From contig JAGVKB010000037.1 in the NCBI GenBank assembly GCA_020050835.1, positions 1 through 64,000 on the forward strand: a stretch of DNA of 64,000 nt. The letters are read 5' to 3'. Numbering within the stretch: position 1 is the first letter of the stretch; every line of letters starts with the position of its first letter. Below, piece by piece: positions 1 to 9,693 of the stretch. Origin of the DNA: Candidatus Obscuribacterales bacterium. GTDB taxonomy: Bacteria > Cyanobacteriota > Vampirovibrionia > Obscuribacterales > Obscuribacteraceae. A program made the position numbers and the translations under genes. The notes under the pieces are model-generated. The model did no database searches. It saw only the letters and a list, made by a program, of their open reading frames with translations, and was not told where the DNA came from.

Positions 1-780
1 GGCCCGCCAGTTATCCTGCCGCCGGGTGGACCGGGTTTCCCGCCAGGTGGCCCGCCAGTTATCCTGCCGCCGGGTGGACCGGGCTTTCCACCAGGTGTCC
101 CGCCGTTCCCGCCAGGGGGACCAGGCGAAGGAATCCCGCCGTTTCCGCCGGTGGTTTTGCCGCCAGGCGGACCGGGTGAAGGTTTTCCACCGGGACCACC
201 GATAGTTCTACCGCCAGGCGGGCCCGGTGAAGGGTTTCCGCCAGGGATGCCGCCAGTATTGCCTCCGGGCAGTCCGGGTGATGGTTTCCCGCCGATCGGA
301 GTTGTTCCCGTCATACCCGGCGTGCCGGGCGAGGACAATCCAGGGATGCCGCCGGTATTGCCTCCGGGCAGTCCCGGAGAAGGTTTTCCGCCGGGTCCGC
401 CAGTTGTATTGCCACCAGGCAGTCCGGGCGAAGGTCCTCCCACCGGCGTAGTCCCGGTTGTGCCGGGCAATCCGGGCGAAGGATTTCCACCCGGGACGAT
501 GCCTGTAATTCCAGGATCGCCTGGCGAGTTTCCACCCGGTAACATCCCGATTATTCCTGGCTCACCAGACGATCATCCGCCGGTCGGCACTTTGCCTGTT
601 ATTCCAGGTAATCCGGGCGGTGGCTTCCCGCCGGTTGTGCCTGGTTCACCGGGCGGTGGCCCGTTTGGACCCGGTTTTCCGCCGATCGTCCCTGGCAATC
701 CGGGTGATTTCGGACCGATTGGAATTCCGCCAATTATTCCGGGCGTTCCTGAAGATGTTAACTTCCCGCCGACCTATATG
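1..780 (+). repeat. Tandem Gly/Pro-coding repeat, 42-48 bp period
   Basis: Imperfect in-frame tandem repeats encode the Gly/Pro units of the first gene. The best-conserved pair has a 48-bp period at bases 1-96. Sequence decay increases toward the 3' end, as expected if new copies arise by slippage in the upstream part. Confidence 0.8.
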
Positions 781-1023
781 CCGCCGGACAATACGCATAC
801 CTTTTGGGGTGGACCGTACGATCCAGGTATAGTGCCATATCAAGGTCCCAGAGTGTTTATTGTTCCTGAAAACATACCGTGGAAACCGAATCGCCCGCAC
901 GATGGCAGACGCCGAGTCTGGCAGGGTGAATCATGCGGTTGGCCCAAACCAATCGTCAGCGGTCGTGGAGCAATTCTCGGAACCGAGCAATCCACCCATA
1001 CTCTGCATTCGGCTGATCCCTAG
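1..1023 (+). CDS. Gly/Pro-rich tandem-repeat protein, C-terminal part (start lies outside the window)
   Basis: The reading frame is open from base 1, so the gene begins upstream. About 250 residues are built from a 14-16-residue unit of the type V-[LI]-P-P-G-x-P-G-E-G-F-P-P-G. At the left edge two units are almost identical with a 48-bp period (bases 1-48 and 49-96). Further on the units diverge to forms such as 'PVIPGNPGGGFPP'. Glycine is not strictly every third residue, so this is not a classical collagen helix; an extended, polyproline-like rod is more likely. The last 75 residues are not repetitive and contain Trp, Tyr and one Cys, suggesting a terminal cap or anchor. No membrane segment or enzyme domain is visible. 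A surface or structural role is inferred only from composition. Confidence 0.8.
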   Translation, partial: GPPVILPPGGPGFPPGGPPVILPPGGPGFPPGVPPFPPGGPGEGIPPFPPVVLPPGGPGEGFPPGPPIVLPPGGPGEGFPPGMPPVLPPGSPGDGFPPIGVVPVIPGVPGEDNPGMPPVLPPGSPGEGFPPGPPVVLPPGSPGEGPPTGVVPVVPGNPGEGFPPGTMPVIPGSPGEFPPGNIPIIPGSPDDHPPVGTLPVIPGNPGGGFPPVVPGSPGGGPFGPGFPPIVPGNPGDFGPIGIPPIIPGVPEDVNFPPTYMPPDNTHTFWGGPYDPGIVPYQGPRVFIVPENIPWKPNRPHDGRRRVWQGESCGWPKPIVSGRGAILGTEQSTHTLHSADP

Positions 1024-1284
1024 GCTGCCAGCGAAAGCTGAGCGATGCTACGCTGCAAGCGCGGACAGAGTGCCGTATTGAAGCTTTAGCTGCAAGGGTC
1101 GATTTTGTCGTAATTTAGATCTAGTATTGGCAGCAACTGCTCTTTCCCTCGTGCCGCCTCCCGCGTTCATACTGACCGGTCCGGAATGTCACACGAGTGA
1201 CAATGCAATTGCCTGAGCGGGAATAAAGTAGATGACTTGGATGTCTAGACAATCAGGGCTATTTGCCGAAACGAGGGACTTGCT

Positions 1285-4200
1285 ATGACCGCCCAGGAGA
1301 AAAAGAGTGAGCATGTTGAAAAGCATGGTGATTCCAAGTCTTCTGGAGTCGAATCGGCTCGCACTGAAGCTAACGCGGGCATGGGCAAACTGTCGGGAGA
1401 TCGCAAGGCTCTCATTCAATTTTTGAAAGAGGGTGGCAAGAGCGGTATATCGCTCGACTTTGGAAAGCCGGAGCTGGTTGATAGCAAAAAGGGGCATTAC
1501 AAATCGACCTCCGAAAAACATGGCGCTGAGCGATCGGCAGAACATGGCGGACATGCCGAAAAGCACTCGGAGGCGGTGAAGCATGAAGCGGTGAGCAAGA
1601 ACGAACATCGACCTTCGCTCAGCAATATTAAAGGGCTCGATCATTCGAACGGCCAGTTGCAGATTGGCAACGAACATTACGCGGTTCGCGACGGGCAACT
1701 GCATCGCCAACATGCCGATGCGCACGGCAAGCAGTCTGTTGACGAGAAAGCCTGCGGGCAGCTGTCTGATGGTGGCAAAGTGAAGTTCCAAGACGGCAAA
1801 TCGGTCGATTTAAATCACACTGACAGCCTGGTAAATCTAACTGACAGCAAAGGGGGGCATCATCGCATTTTGTCGGCTGGCGGCAAGCAGATCGATCTCG
1901 ATTCAATGAAGAAGGATGCCGATCACGCCGTCAAGAATGCCGAGGCCGATCGCGAGCACTATAACAAGAGCTTGACCTTCACAGCGGGCGTCGGTGAATT
2001 TATGGCGCGAACCATTGGTGGTGGCGGCACGCTTAGTCAGGCGATCGATACTACCGTGCAAAATATCACAGGGCAGCAGCAACGTGTTAACCAGATGGAG
2101 CAAGATCTAATCTCCGGCAAAGTAAGCGGGCAAGATCTGTCGAAGATGGCAGACAAGCTGACGGTAGCATCGAAAGGAATCGAGATTCTTTCCCATGATG
2201 TTAAGGATTCCACGAAGTCGGCCGGAGAAGCTCAGAAGGCTGCTAATGAGCTGACAGTAGGCACCGTAGCGGCGGTGGCGACGGCCGGGGCCGGTGCGAT
2301 CGTGACGGAGGCGATGGTCGGCGGAGCGGCGGTAGCGGAGACCGCAATCGCTGCCGGGGCCGCCGAAACTGGTATCACGGCGGCCGGCGAGGTGGGCGCG
2401 CAAGTGGCGAGCAAGGCCGCCGGCGAGACGTTGAGCATCGGCCAGTCGATCATCAAGGGCGCTGTTGAAGGAGTGACCAAGGGCACTGTCGAAGGGGTCG
2501 GCAAGGTGGACTCCCAGACAAAGGCGTCGGATGTGGTGACGAAAGTCGTTCATTCGGGGATTGAAGGAGCTCTATCGGCCGGAGCGGGTGAATCGGTTCA
2601 ATCGTTGCTTTCTAAAGGTGGAAAGGAGATAGCCAAGGTTGCTCACGATCATGTCGATGATGCTATGAAGGGGCTATCCGCCGCGCAGCGTCATATCGCT
2701 CGGCAAGTGCAGGAGGCGAAAGAGGCAGCGGAGGGCATCCAGCATTTAGTGGAAAAGGGCAGCCACAAGGCGGCCAAGAAGGCGGCCGAAAAGGCCACTG
2801 AAATTGCTTACAAGAATGTTGCCGAGCACCCTGGGGGTGAACACGAAGCTGACAAGGGACATCACGAGGTCGGTGCTCAAGGACTGGTCGGGAAAGTAGA
2901 GCACAATATAGCCAAGTCTGATCCCGAGCACCGCGATCGTCATTCGGACGATGTTGCCGGCGGGCATGGTCGACCAGCGGGCGAGCATGCAGATCTGAAA
3001 CCGCATATAGTGGCAAGTCAAAGTCAGCCAGGCGATCTTCCAAGCGTGCACGGTCGGACGGAAAAGGAACCTGCCGCCGCGAAACCGGATATAGCTACAC
3101 CTGCTCACCAAGCTGGCGAGGGGCACGGTGTGCAAATTGAGCGGACGAGTGAGCCTCAGCAGGATAAGTCCGGCTTTAGTGGGCAGGTGGAGGACCTTAC
3201 TCCTGGTCAACTCAAGTCTGCTTTGGATTCTTACAACGATCTCGATGACGTTGCCCATCTCCTTTCGGCGCCACCGAAGCAAACTGAGTTTTCCTCCACG
3301 GCTGGCTCCGAAGCCGTCCCTGACCTCGGACGGTCAACCGAAGTTCTACCCGAGCGCAACAAGGAAGCAACAACTGATGCTCGAGAACCGGCAAGCGATG
3401 ATGCTGCCGGCAAGGAGTCGCTGCTGAAACTGCTTGAGCAGCGCAAGTTGGAGCTGCCTTCCGCTGCCGATCTGTCGCAACTTGAACTAGATCGGCAGAA
3501 GCTGGAATCGAATTGTAATGCTGATACCAAGTCATACGATAATTTGCGGAAAGTTACAGCCGAGAAGAATGAGCCGCTGGAATTGAAGATTCTCACGCTC
3601 GAATCAATCAATAAGGAAAACAAGGTCTGGGCACAGATTTATGGTAGCAGCGCCAAGCAAAGTTACGATCTGGCTGATACATTGCAGAGAGTCGGTATTG
3701 GCTCGCCGGATCTGTTTACGAATCGTCCTGAGTACCCAAGCTTGAATCTCAACGACAGGAAGGCCTGCGCGACTATCGAGCAAGCGATCGATCGGCAGCC
3801 TGGGATGGACAGTGAAACCAAAGAACATTTGAAGTCGAAGCTCAAAGAGCTTAAGGACTTAAACGAGAAGGTCGAACAGAGTAAGGAAGCGGTTGCAGAT
3901 TTTGCCGCTTCCGGCAAGCAGTATTTCGGACCAGATGGTAAACCGGCAGTGGATTATGTCGGCGGATTGACCAGAGAGCAGTTTTACAAACAGAGTGCAG
4001 TTGCTGGTGACTACGAAAGATCGAGGGACGCATTTGCCAGGGAGTTGGCAGACAAGGGTATTAATCCTGGTCCGGAGGCAATGCCCAATGCTGGTCGCAG
4101 CGAATCAGTCAGATTGGAAAATCATCAGGACTTTGAAAAGGTCAGGATGGCTATTAATTCCGCCAGTCTGACTGAGGAGCAACGTCAGAAACTCAAGGAT

Positions 4201-5430
4201 CAGTTGACGGAAGTAAAAATTTGCCAGGAGCGGGAAAATCAGATCGGTACAAACAACAGCGAGATAGACCACCTTCGAAAGCAAGTCACCGACAATCAGG
4301 AGCCTCTCAGGAAACCGTTCGAGCAGCTGAAGGATGAACGACAAGCCTTGGCTGAAGTCGAAGCACTTTTGAAAGTTGGTGCGCTTGCGAGCAATTTGGA
4401 TGCGATCGATCGCTTGACAGATGGCAAGCCGGACGTCAGGCAGTCCATTTATGAGGCTTTAGCGCGTATTGCAGGATCAAGCGATGCAGCGCACGAACAA
4501 AGCACCGACACAGCGCCGACCGTCTCAGCCGATCAGCGTTTGCTGCTGATTGCAGATCTGACGCGACAGATAGCCAATCCGGATACCATCAAGCAAGGAG
4601 ACAAGAAAACATGCGGATTGGCTGAGTCGGAGTTTGAATTGGCCAAGAAGCATCCGGATCAGTATGCCAGGTACGTTGCAGATCTGGTAGTTACTGGAAT
4701 TACCAAGCTCCAGCCCTATGACACAAAGGATGCTGGCGGGGCAGTGAAAGTTGAAGATAGCAATTTAAGCCAGTTGAAAGTTGAGAAGGATTTGATTAGT
4801 GCGAATACCAAGCAGTATGATGACGACAATCCGGACCGCTCACTTGCCAGCAAAGTCTTTCAAACTGCTGCTGCAGACTGGATTGCATACAAAGATTCGA
4901 AAGGAAGTTACCAGGATGGCAAACTTCTTTTGAAGAGCACTCTGGTGAACTCCGGGATTGATGTTGGTTTTGAGCAGCATGGTGGTGAAGAAGTTACCAG
5001 GCAGGATGGAACGTTCTACAAATGGGACGGTGTCAGAGCTCCTGGTATTGCTGAATTGACATCCAGGCTGACTGGAGAAAAGTTCAAGCCGGTGTATCTT
5101 TCCAAGGAGGTCCTGACCGGCGACCAAGCACAAATGGAGAAGGTTAAGGCGGACTTTTATGACGTCTTGAAGAATCAGCAGTTTCCAATCAAGGTTGGTA
5201 TGTGTTTGACCAAGGGCGATTTTACCGGAATGAATGCCGTAGATGGACACGAACTTGCCATCATGGGCGTCGACAAGGAAAAGGATCTCGTCTATATCTA
5301 CAATACTGCCATGCCGACGGACTCAGCCAAACCATACTCTGCGGTCAAGACAGAGGACCTTTTGACCTCAATGTATAGGAAAACGTCGGATGGCACTCCG
5401 TATATTGGCTCATTGATCGTTAAGGAATGA
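1285..5430 (+). CDS. 1381-residue toxin-like protein with C-terminal papain-like Cys-His-Asn domain
   Basis: No signal peptide or known full-length family was recognised. Residues 1-110 are charged and low in complexity. About 110-230 is a small 'GQLQIGNEHYAVRDGQLH'-like segment. Residues 320-470 form an Ala/Gly-rich, weakly amphipathic stretch similar in feel to the hydrophobic parts of polymorphic toxins. Residues 500-650 are a His/Glu/Lys-rich linker, and 700-1050 look like helical coiled coil. The C-terminus has a possible cysteine-protease set: Gln1104 six residues before Cys1110 ('QGDKKTC'), His1322 ('DGHEL') and Asn1340 ('YNTAMP'), the order and spacing found in papain-fold enzymes. 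The protease call rests on these four residues and should be treated as a hypothesis. It stands alone, with a convergent gene 47 bp downstream. Confidence 0.75.
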   Translation: MTAQEKKSEHVEKHGDSKSSGVESARTEANAGMGKLSGDRKALIQFLKEGGKSGISLDFGKPELVDSKKGHYKSTSEKHGAERSAEHGGHAEKHSEAVKHEAVSKNEHRPSLSNIKGLDHSNGQLQIGNEHYAVRDGQLHRQHADAHGKQSVDEKACGQLSDGGKVKFQDGKSVDLNHTDSLVNLTDSKGGHHRILSAGGKQIDLDSMKKDADHAVKNAEADREHYNKSLTFTAGVGEFMARTIGGGGTLSQAIDTTVQNITGQQQRVNQMEQDLISGKVSGQDLSKMADKLTVASKGIEILSHDVKDSTKSAGEAQKAANELTVGTVAAVATAGAGAIVTEAMVGGAAVAETAIAAGAAETGITAAGEVGAQVASKAAGETLSIGQSIIKGAVEGVTKGTVEGVGKVDSQTKASDVVTKVVHSGIEGALSAGAGESVQSLLSKGGKEIAKVAHDHVDDAMKGLSAAQRHIARQVQEAKEAAEGIQHLVEKGSHKAAKKAAEKATEIAYKNVAEHPGGEHEADKGHHEVGAQGLVGKVEHNIAKSDPEHRDRHSDDVAGGHGRPAGEHADLKPHIVASQSQPGDLPSVHGRTEKEPAAAKPDIATPAHQAGEGHGVQIERTSEPQQDKSGFSGQVEDLTPGQLKSALDSYNDLDDVAHLLSAPPKQTEFSSTAGSEAVPDLGRSTEVLPERNKEATTDAREPASDDAAGKESLLKLLEQRKLELPSAADLSQLELDRQKLESNCNADTKSYDNLRKVTAEKNEPLELKILTLESINKENKVWAQIYGSSAKQSYDLADTLQRVGIGSPDLFTNRPEYPSLNLNDRKACATIEQAIDRQPGMDSETKEHLKSKLKELKDLNEKVEQSKEAVADFAASGKQYFGPDGKPAVDYVGGLTREQFYKQSAVAGDYERSRDAFARELADKGINPGPEAMPNAGRSESVRLENHQDFEKVRMAINSASLTEEQRQKLKDQLTEVKICQERENQIGTNNSEIDHLRKQVTDNQEPLRKPFEQLKDERQALAEVEALLKVGALASNLDAIDRLTDGKPDVRQSIYEALARIAGSSDAAHEQSTDTAPTVSADQRLLLIADLTRQIANPDTIKQGDKKTCGLAESEFELAKKHPDQYARYVADLVVTGITKLQPYDTKDAGGAVKVEDSNLSQLKVEKDLISANTKQYDDDNPDRSLASKVFQTAAADWIAYKDSKGSYQDGKLLLKSTLVNSGIDVGFEQHGGEEVTRQDGTFYKWDGVRAPGIAELTSRLTGEKFKPVYLSKEVLTGDQAQMEKVKADFYDVLKNQQFPIKVGMCLTKGDFTGMNAVDGHELAIMGVDKEKDLVYIYNTAMPTDSAKPYSAVKTEDLLTSMYRKTSDGTPYIGSLIVKE

Positions 5431-5477
5431 GCCGCAAGCTTGGAAAGTGATTCCATTCTGTCGATTGATTTCAACTC

Positions 5478-6764
5478 TCACCACTGGTAGTGGCGATACT
5501 CCTGATCGCCCTTGATTATTTGTTTCGTTATCCCAATCGGAATCCCTTCGGTCGCATGTCGATTGTCGATGAAGTAAGTAACAACCGTTCGACAAGAGCC
5601 GGCCGGAAAGTCAATCGCCGGATTATTGTCCAGTGACTTGTAAGCTTCGACGATTGCTTGGTCGAAGGCCGGGTTGCCTGGTGCCGTCACCTGGACGCTC
5701 AGTCTGTGATTCTTCCAAACAGTCACCAGAACCGTGTTAGCTCCTGATGGATTGCCGTGCCTGTCCAGAGCTTTTAGCAACGGATCGTGAACGATCGTAC
5801 CCATCTTCGCGTACCACCTGTCCCAGGAGAGTGCGGTGTCGTATCTGCTGGTCGTAGAAGACGGCGGGTTGAGCCAACGCGGCTCAGATGGTTCAGAACC
5901 GTCTGGCGAAGACTGCTCCGGGTTGCCGGCTGTCGGCTGAACCGAATCAGTTCCTGGCGGTCCTTCATCGTTGTTGCCGAATTGTGCTGCCTGATCCTCG
6001 AAGTTGGATTCAGCCCTTTTCCTTTCGGCATCTAATTGCGAATTGCGTTGCTCGTAGCCGGTGCTGCGTGAAACCGCTGCTGGTGACCAGGTCGCTTCCA
6101 ACTGTTGCCTTTGCCCTTGCCATTGCACCTGAGCGTTAATCATCTCCCGGTCGAGTCTTGCGGCATCCTCATCCATCATTTTGTTCAATCGCTTCGAATC
6201 AGCCTCCGCTTGCGCAAAAAACTGAGCGTTCTCGCTTTCCCATGTCGATGAGTAGCGGGACAAGTCAGATGTGGCCTCCGCACTCATTGATTCCGCTTCG
6301 GCCTTATCTCTTGCTCGTTCTGCCTGCCGCTGCGCGTCAAATCTTGCAGACTCGGCCTTCAAGCTAGGGGCGGCAGCTTCAATCTCAGCATCTAATTTAG
6401 CTAATTGAGCTTGACCTTGAAAGCCTGAGGACTCCATATCTCGCTTCATTCGGGACATCAGCTCTTCGTTTTTCTGGTGGTCTACTGCCAGTATCTGGCT
6501 GTCTCGATTGCCGATGCTCGTAGTCAGTCCTTTGCGTTGAAAGAATGCGAAGACGCTCCCCGGTTTGCTCAAATCGAATTTTGGATACTGATATTGCAAG
6601 TTTAGTGATTGCCCGGATTGTGAACGCAAAGCGTATCCGTGCAGAAGAACTGGTGCCTGGCTGAATCTGGCTGCGGGAACGTCAACGGTCTTGCTGATAG
6701 CCGAGGTTATGGAAACCAGCGATAACAAACATCCGCAGAAAAAAATATCCGTCTTCAAATGCAT
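5478..6764 (-). CDS. Exported coiled-coil protein with TonB-C-like terminal domain
   Basis: The 428-residue product begins with a signal peptide (hydrophobic about residues 7-22, cleavage likely after 'TSA'). Residues 95-240 are rich in Ala, Glu, Gln and Arg and should form a long coiled coil. A Pro/Ser/Asn-rich linker follows. The last 110 residues ('RWYAKMGTIV...LVTVWKNHRLSVQV...FDQAIVEAYKSLDNNPAIDFP') have the beta-alpha-beta pattern of the TonB C-terminal domain. The same layout recurs at 16920-17729 and 21738-22799. There is no TonB membrane anchor or ExbB/ExbD partner nearby, so iron transport is not implied. A periplasmic scaffold or wall-binding role is inferred. Confidence 0.7.
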   Translation of the reverse strand: MHLKTDIFFCGCLLSLVSITSAISKTVDVPAARFSQAPVLLHGYALRSQSGQSLNLQYQYPKFDLSKPGSVFAFFQRKGLTTSIGNRDSQILAVDHQKNEELMSRMKRDMESSGFQGQAQLAKLDAEIEAAAPSLKAESARFDAQRQAERARDKAEAESMSAEATSDLSRYSSTWESENAQFFAQAEADSKRLNKMMDEDAARLDREMINAQVQWQGQRQQLEATWSPAAVSRSTGYEQRNSQLDAERKRAESNFEDQAAQFGNNDEGPPGTDSVQPTAGNPEQSSPDGSEPSEPRWLNPPSSTTSRYDTALSWDRWYAKMGTIVHDPLLKALDRHGNPSGANTVLVTVWKNHRLSVQVTAPGNPAFDQAIVEAYKSLDNNPAIDFPAGSCRTVVTYFIDNRHATEGIPIGITKQIIKGDQEYRHYQW

Positions 6765-6928
6765 GCTCGGAATCGGACCAACATCGGATGAACTAACCTA
6801 GATATGCCCCGGAACAATTAAGTCCTGACCAGACAAAATGACACGATTGCTGACCAGACTAAGATGTACCGCAGCTTCGGCAAGCCAGTATTTAAGGTCG
6901 TGCCTGTCTGAAGCTCTGGACCAGCTAC

Positions 6929-7411
6929 TTACTTTCGGGCCACGTTGTTTTCAGAAACCGGTGGACCGAACAGCTGGTCGTTGACTTTAGCGATGCAGGT
7001 CTGCGCCTCTGTAAAGTGAATGTTGCTCGGAAGCACGTCGGAAAGGTGCCTTCGGGCGTCATCTAATTGTCCGAGAGAGCGATAGGCCAATCCCAGCTGA
7101 TAATGAGCGTCGGAGTTCAGCGGCTTCATGCGCAGTACTTCCTGAAAGCACTGAATTGCCTCTCGATAGCGATTGCGAGTCTGATAAATCAAACCGAGAT
7201 TGTACTGGGCGGCGGTATGATTGGGCTCGATCACAGTAGCGCGCTTGAGAAAGAGGATGGCAGAGTCCTGACTTCCCTGCTTGCTGGCAGTCATTCCGAG
7301 CTCGTACATACTGTCTGCTTGCGGATCGGTTGATTGCGCAAGCACGCTGACTGGAATTGATAATGCGAGGCTAATTGTAATGGCCGCTTGCGTAAGAGCC
7401 GGTCGTTTCAT
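6929..7411 (-). CDS. Exported TPR protein
   Basis: The 160-residue product has a clear signal peptide (about residues 1-25, ending 'SVLAQ') followed by three tetratricopeptide repeats between residues 35 and 140 ('AAQYNLGLIYQTRNRYREAIQCFQEVL', 'AHYQLGLAYRSLGQLDDARRHL'-type units). A good ribosome site (AAGGAG, 9 bases before ATG) supports the start. It is likely a periplasmic protein-protein adaptor. It lies 164 bp upstream of the coiled-coil/TonB-C-like gene on the same strand and could be cotranscribed with it. Confidence 0.8.
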   Translation of the reverse strand: MKRPALTQAAITISLALSIPVSVLAQSTDPQADSMYELGMTASKQGSQDSAILFLKRATVIEPNHTAAQYNLGLIYQTRNRYREAIQCFQEVLRMKPLNSDAHYQLGLAYRSLGQLDDARRHLSDVLPSNIHFTEAQTCIAKVNDQLFGPPVSENNVARK

Positions 7412-7824
7412 TAAAGATTCTCCTTGCGTCCTGTATTGCTATCGCTTGAGCCAATTTCGAAAGCGATCGCCCTCAATTACTTGCACAACAAATTTGGCTG
7501 ATCTTGTCAGCGGACCCGCATAATCCTTGTCATTACTCTCAGCGCGTCTCAGGAAAGCTATCTGTCGATGGTCAATCGTTCCTGATTTCGGATCGGAACT
7601 CTGCTGTCCTTATGCCCGGGCAATGGGGGAAGGATATCGGGCAAGGAGATGAACTTTGTATTCTTTTGACCTTAATTCTCAACATAAGCGTTCTGCTCGG
7701 CTCTGATCTTGACAAATTAGCAGTGAATCGGTGGCAGGACCGATGCTATGCAAGACATTGTTCGAAGGTGCGTAGCCTTGCCTCAGGTTCCAGAGCGCAA
7801 GGCTGATGCGTTGTTACGCGGCGA
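7412..7824. other. Intergenic region without recognised gene
   Basis: A 413-bp gap between the divergently placed upstream end of the TPR gene and the end of the ybiT-type gene. A 100-codon plus-strand frame (7504-7806) has no ribosome site and no protein-like composition. A TTGACA box at 7709-7714 lacks a convincing -10 partner. I see nothing else. Confidence 0.4.
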
Positions 7825-9432
7825 CTACCACTTCGCTCGCCGGGCGAGCTCTTTGATGGGATGTGCTTCGAGATATTCGTCGTAAGTGCCGTGGAAATCA
7901 AAGAGTTGCCCGTCCTTAAATGACAGAATGCGGGTTGCGACTTCGGAGACGAGGTCGCGATCGTGCGTGACGACAAAGACCGTTCCCGGGAACAATGACA
8001 ATCCTTCGGCGAGCGCTGAGACGGCTTCAAGATCGAGGTGATTGGTCGGTTCATCGAGGACAAGAATTGGATTCTTTTGCATCATCAATCGAGCCATCAG
8101 GAGTCGAGCCGCTTCTCCTCCTGAAAGCGTCTCGGTTGCTTTCAGGCTTTCATCACCGGAAAAGAGCATTCGGCCTAACAGTCCTCGGACATACTGATTG
8201 CCTTCGTCTACCATAAACTGGGTCAGCCAGTCCAAGGCTGTCGTACCCGGATTGATCGCGTCGTGGTAGTCCTGCGGGTAATAGCTCCATGATGCTCCGT
8301 CGGTCCACTTTACACTTCCGGAATCAGGTTCCTGCTCCTTAATCAGACATTGCAGGAGTGTCGTTTTGCCAACACCGTTGGAGCCGATGATCGCAATCTT
8401 GTCCTTGCGAGTAATGTCGAGATCGAGATCTTCGAAGAGCATCTTGCCCTCGAAACCCTTAGATAAGCCTCTCACTTTGAGCACTTCTCTGCCAGTTGGT
8501 TTCAACTCTTCGAATCGAATGAAAGGCCTTTGAATGTTCGACCTTTTCAATTCTTGTGGAGTCAGCCTGGCTATCTCCTTCTTTCGCGATTGAACTTGGC
8601 TGGAGCGCTGCCCGGCGGCAAATCTGGCTACGAACTCCTGGAGCTGGGCTATCTTCTTTGCTTTGTCCCTGTTCTCAGATTCAATGCTCTGGCGTGCTTG
8701 GAGCTTGTGCTCGACCATATCGTCGTAATTGCCGGGATAAACAATGATGGTGTCGTAATCTATATCAGCGATGTGAGTGCAGACCTCATTCAGGAAGTGC
8801 CGATCGTGTGAAATCACAATCAGCGCGCCCTCGTACTCACACAGGAATTCCTCCAGCCAATGAATCGATTCGAGATCGAGGTGGTTGGTCGGTTCGTCCA
8901 GGAGCAACGCCTGTGGGTCACCAAATAGAGCTTGTGCAAGCAAGACTCGGAATTTGTAATCAGTTGGAAGCGTACTGACTAAATGTTCGTGCTGATCCTC
9001 GAGCAGTCCGATGCCGCGCAGGATGACTCCGGCTTCGAATTCCGCTGAATAGCCGTTTTCATCGGCGATGACGACTTCGAGCTCACCGAGCCTGTTCATC
9101 TGCTCATCAGTGTGAGTCGCCAGCTCGCAGAGCGCGTCGCGCTCTTTGAGTGCATCCCACAGGACTCGGTTTCCCATGATAACGGTATCGATGATTCTGT
9201 CATTGTCATGAGCAAATTGATCTTGTTTGAGCACGCCCACCTTGGGCGGACGCGTGACTGTTCCCCTGTTGGTCGGCTCGACTTCGCCGGTGAGGATTTT
9301 CATAAAGGTCGACTTACCGGAGCCGTTTGGACCGGTCAGACCGTACCGATTGCCCGGCGTGAATTTGGCCGAGACATTGTCGAACAATGTTCGTGATCCG
9401 AAACTCTTCGAAAGTTCATTGACTATGATCAT
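7825..9432 (-). CDS. ybiT: ABC-F family ATPase, YbiT type
   Basis: The 535-residue soluble protein has two ABC ATPase domains and no membrane segments, the ABC-F layout. The first Walker A is 'GPNGSGKST' and its Walker B region ends 'LLLDEPTNHLD'. The second Walker A is 'GSNGVGKTT', with signature 'LSGGEAARL' and 'LVLDEPTNHLD'. The long charged inter-domain linker (about residues 240-320, 'ARQSIESENRDKAKKIAQLQ') is the P-site tRNA interaction motif region. Sequence and length match E. coli YbiT closely, including 'NRYGLTGPNGSGKSTFMKIL' and 'VIMGNRVLWD'. ABC-F proteins bind the ribosomal E site and relieve stalled translation; the precise job of YbiT is less settled. AAGG lies five bases before the ATG. 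Confidence 0.93.
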   Translation of the reverse strand: MIIVNELSKSFGSRTLFDNVSAKFTPGNRYGLTGPNGSGKSTFMKILTGEVEPTNRGTVTRPPKVGVLKQDQFAHDNDRIIDTVIMGNRVLWDALKERDALCELATHTDEQMNRLGELEVVIADENGYSAEFEAGVILRGIGLLEDQHEHLVSTLPTDYKFRVLLAQALFGDPQALLLDEPTNHLDLESIHWLEEFLCEYEGALIVISHDRHFLNEVCTHIADIDYDTIIVYPGNYDDMVEHKLQARQSIESENRDKAKKIAQLQEFVARFAAGQRSSQVQSRKKEIARLTPQELKRSNIQRPFIRFEELKPTGREVLKVRGLSKGFEGKMLFEDLDLDITRKDKIAIIGSNGVGKTTLLQCLIKEQEPDSGSVKWTDGASWSYYPQDYHDAINPGTTALDWLTQFMVDEGNQYVRGLLGRMLFSGDESLKATETLSGGEAARLLMARLMMQKNPILVLDEPTNHLDLEAVSALAEGLSLFPGTVFVVTHDRDLVSEVATRILSFKDGQLFDFHGTYDEYLEAHPIKELARRAKW

Positions 9433-9693
9433 AATGCCTTAGGATTCCGAAATCTAAGACGAGAGCTGCTCACGCGCGTCTTGCTCGTCTTGTTGTACAC
9501 ATGCCTATAATCGTGAGCAACCGATATTTTACCTTCTTACAAGCCTCATCGGCGAATCCTTGCCGGATCTGCTTCATATGATGTTGGTAAGATCGGTCTC
9601 AAGCTTATGACCGAGTTTGGCGTGGCTGCAGAATGCTTGCTGGGGTAGACATTGCTGGGCAATAATATTGAAGCTTCATACGAGGTTAATGTT

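Noticed and set aside
1-780. Possible CRISPR array
   Set aside because: The repeats are contiguous, in frame and diverge gradually; there are no unique spacers.
1189-1791. 200-codon minus-strand frame
   Set aside because: Shadow of the 1381-residue gene with repetitive Met/Leu/Arg composition.
5478-6764. True TonB energy transducer
   Set aside because: A cleavable signal replaces the TonB anchor and no ExbB/ExbD genes are nearby.
7504-7806. 100-codon plus-strand frame
   Set aside because: No ribosome site, no family, and low protein likeness.
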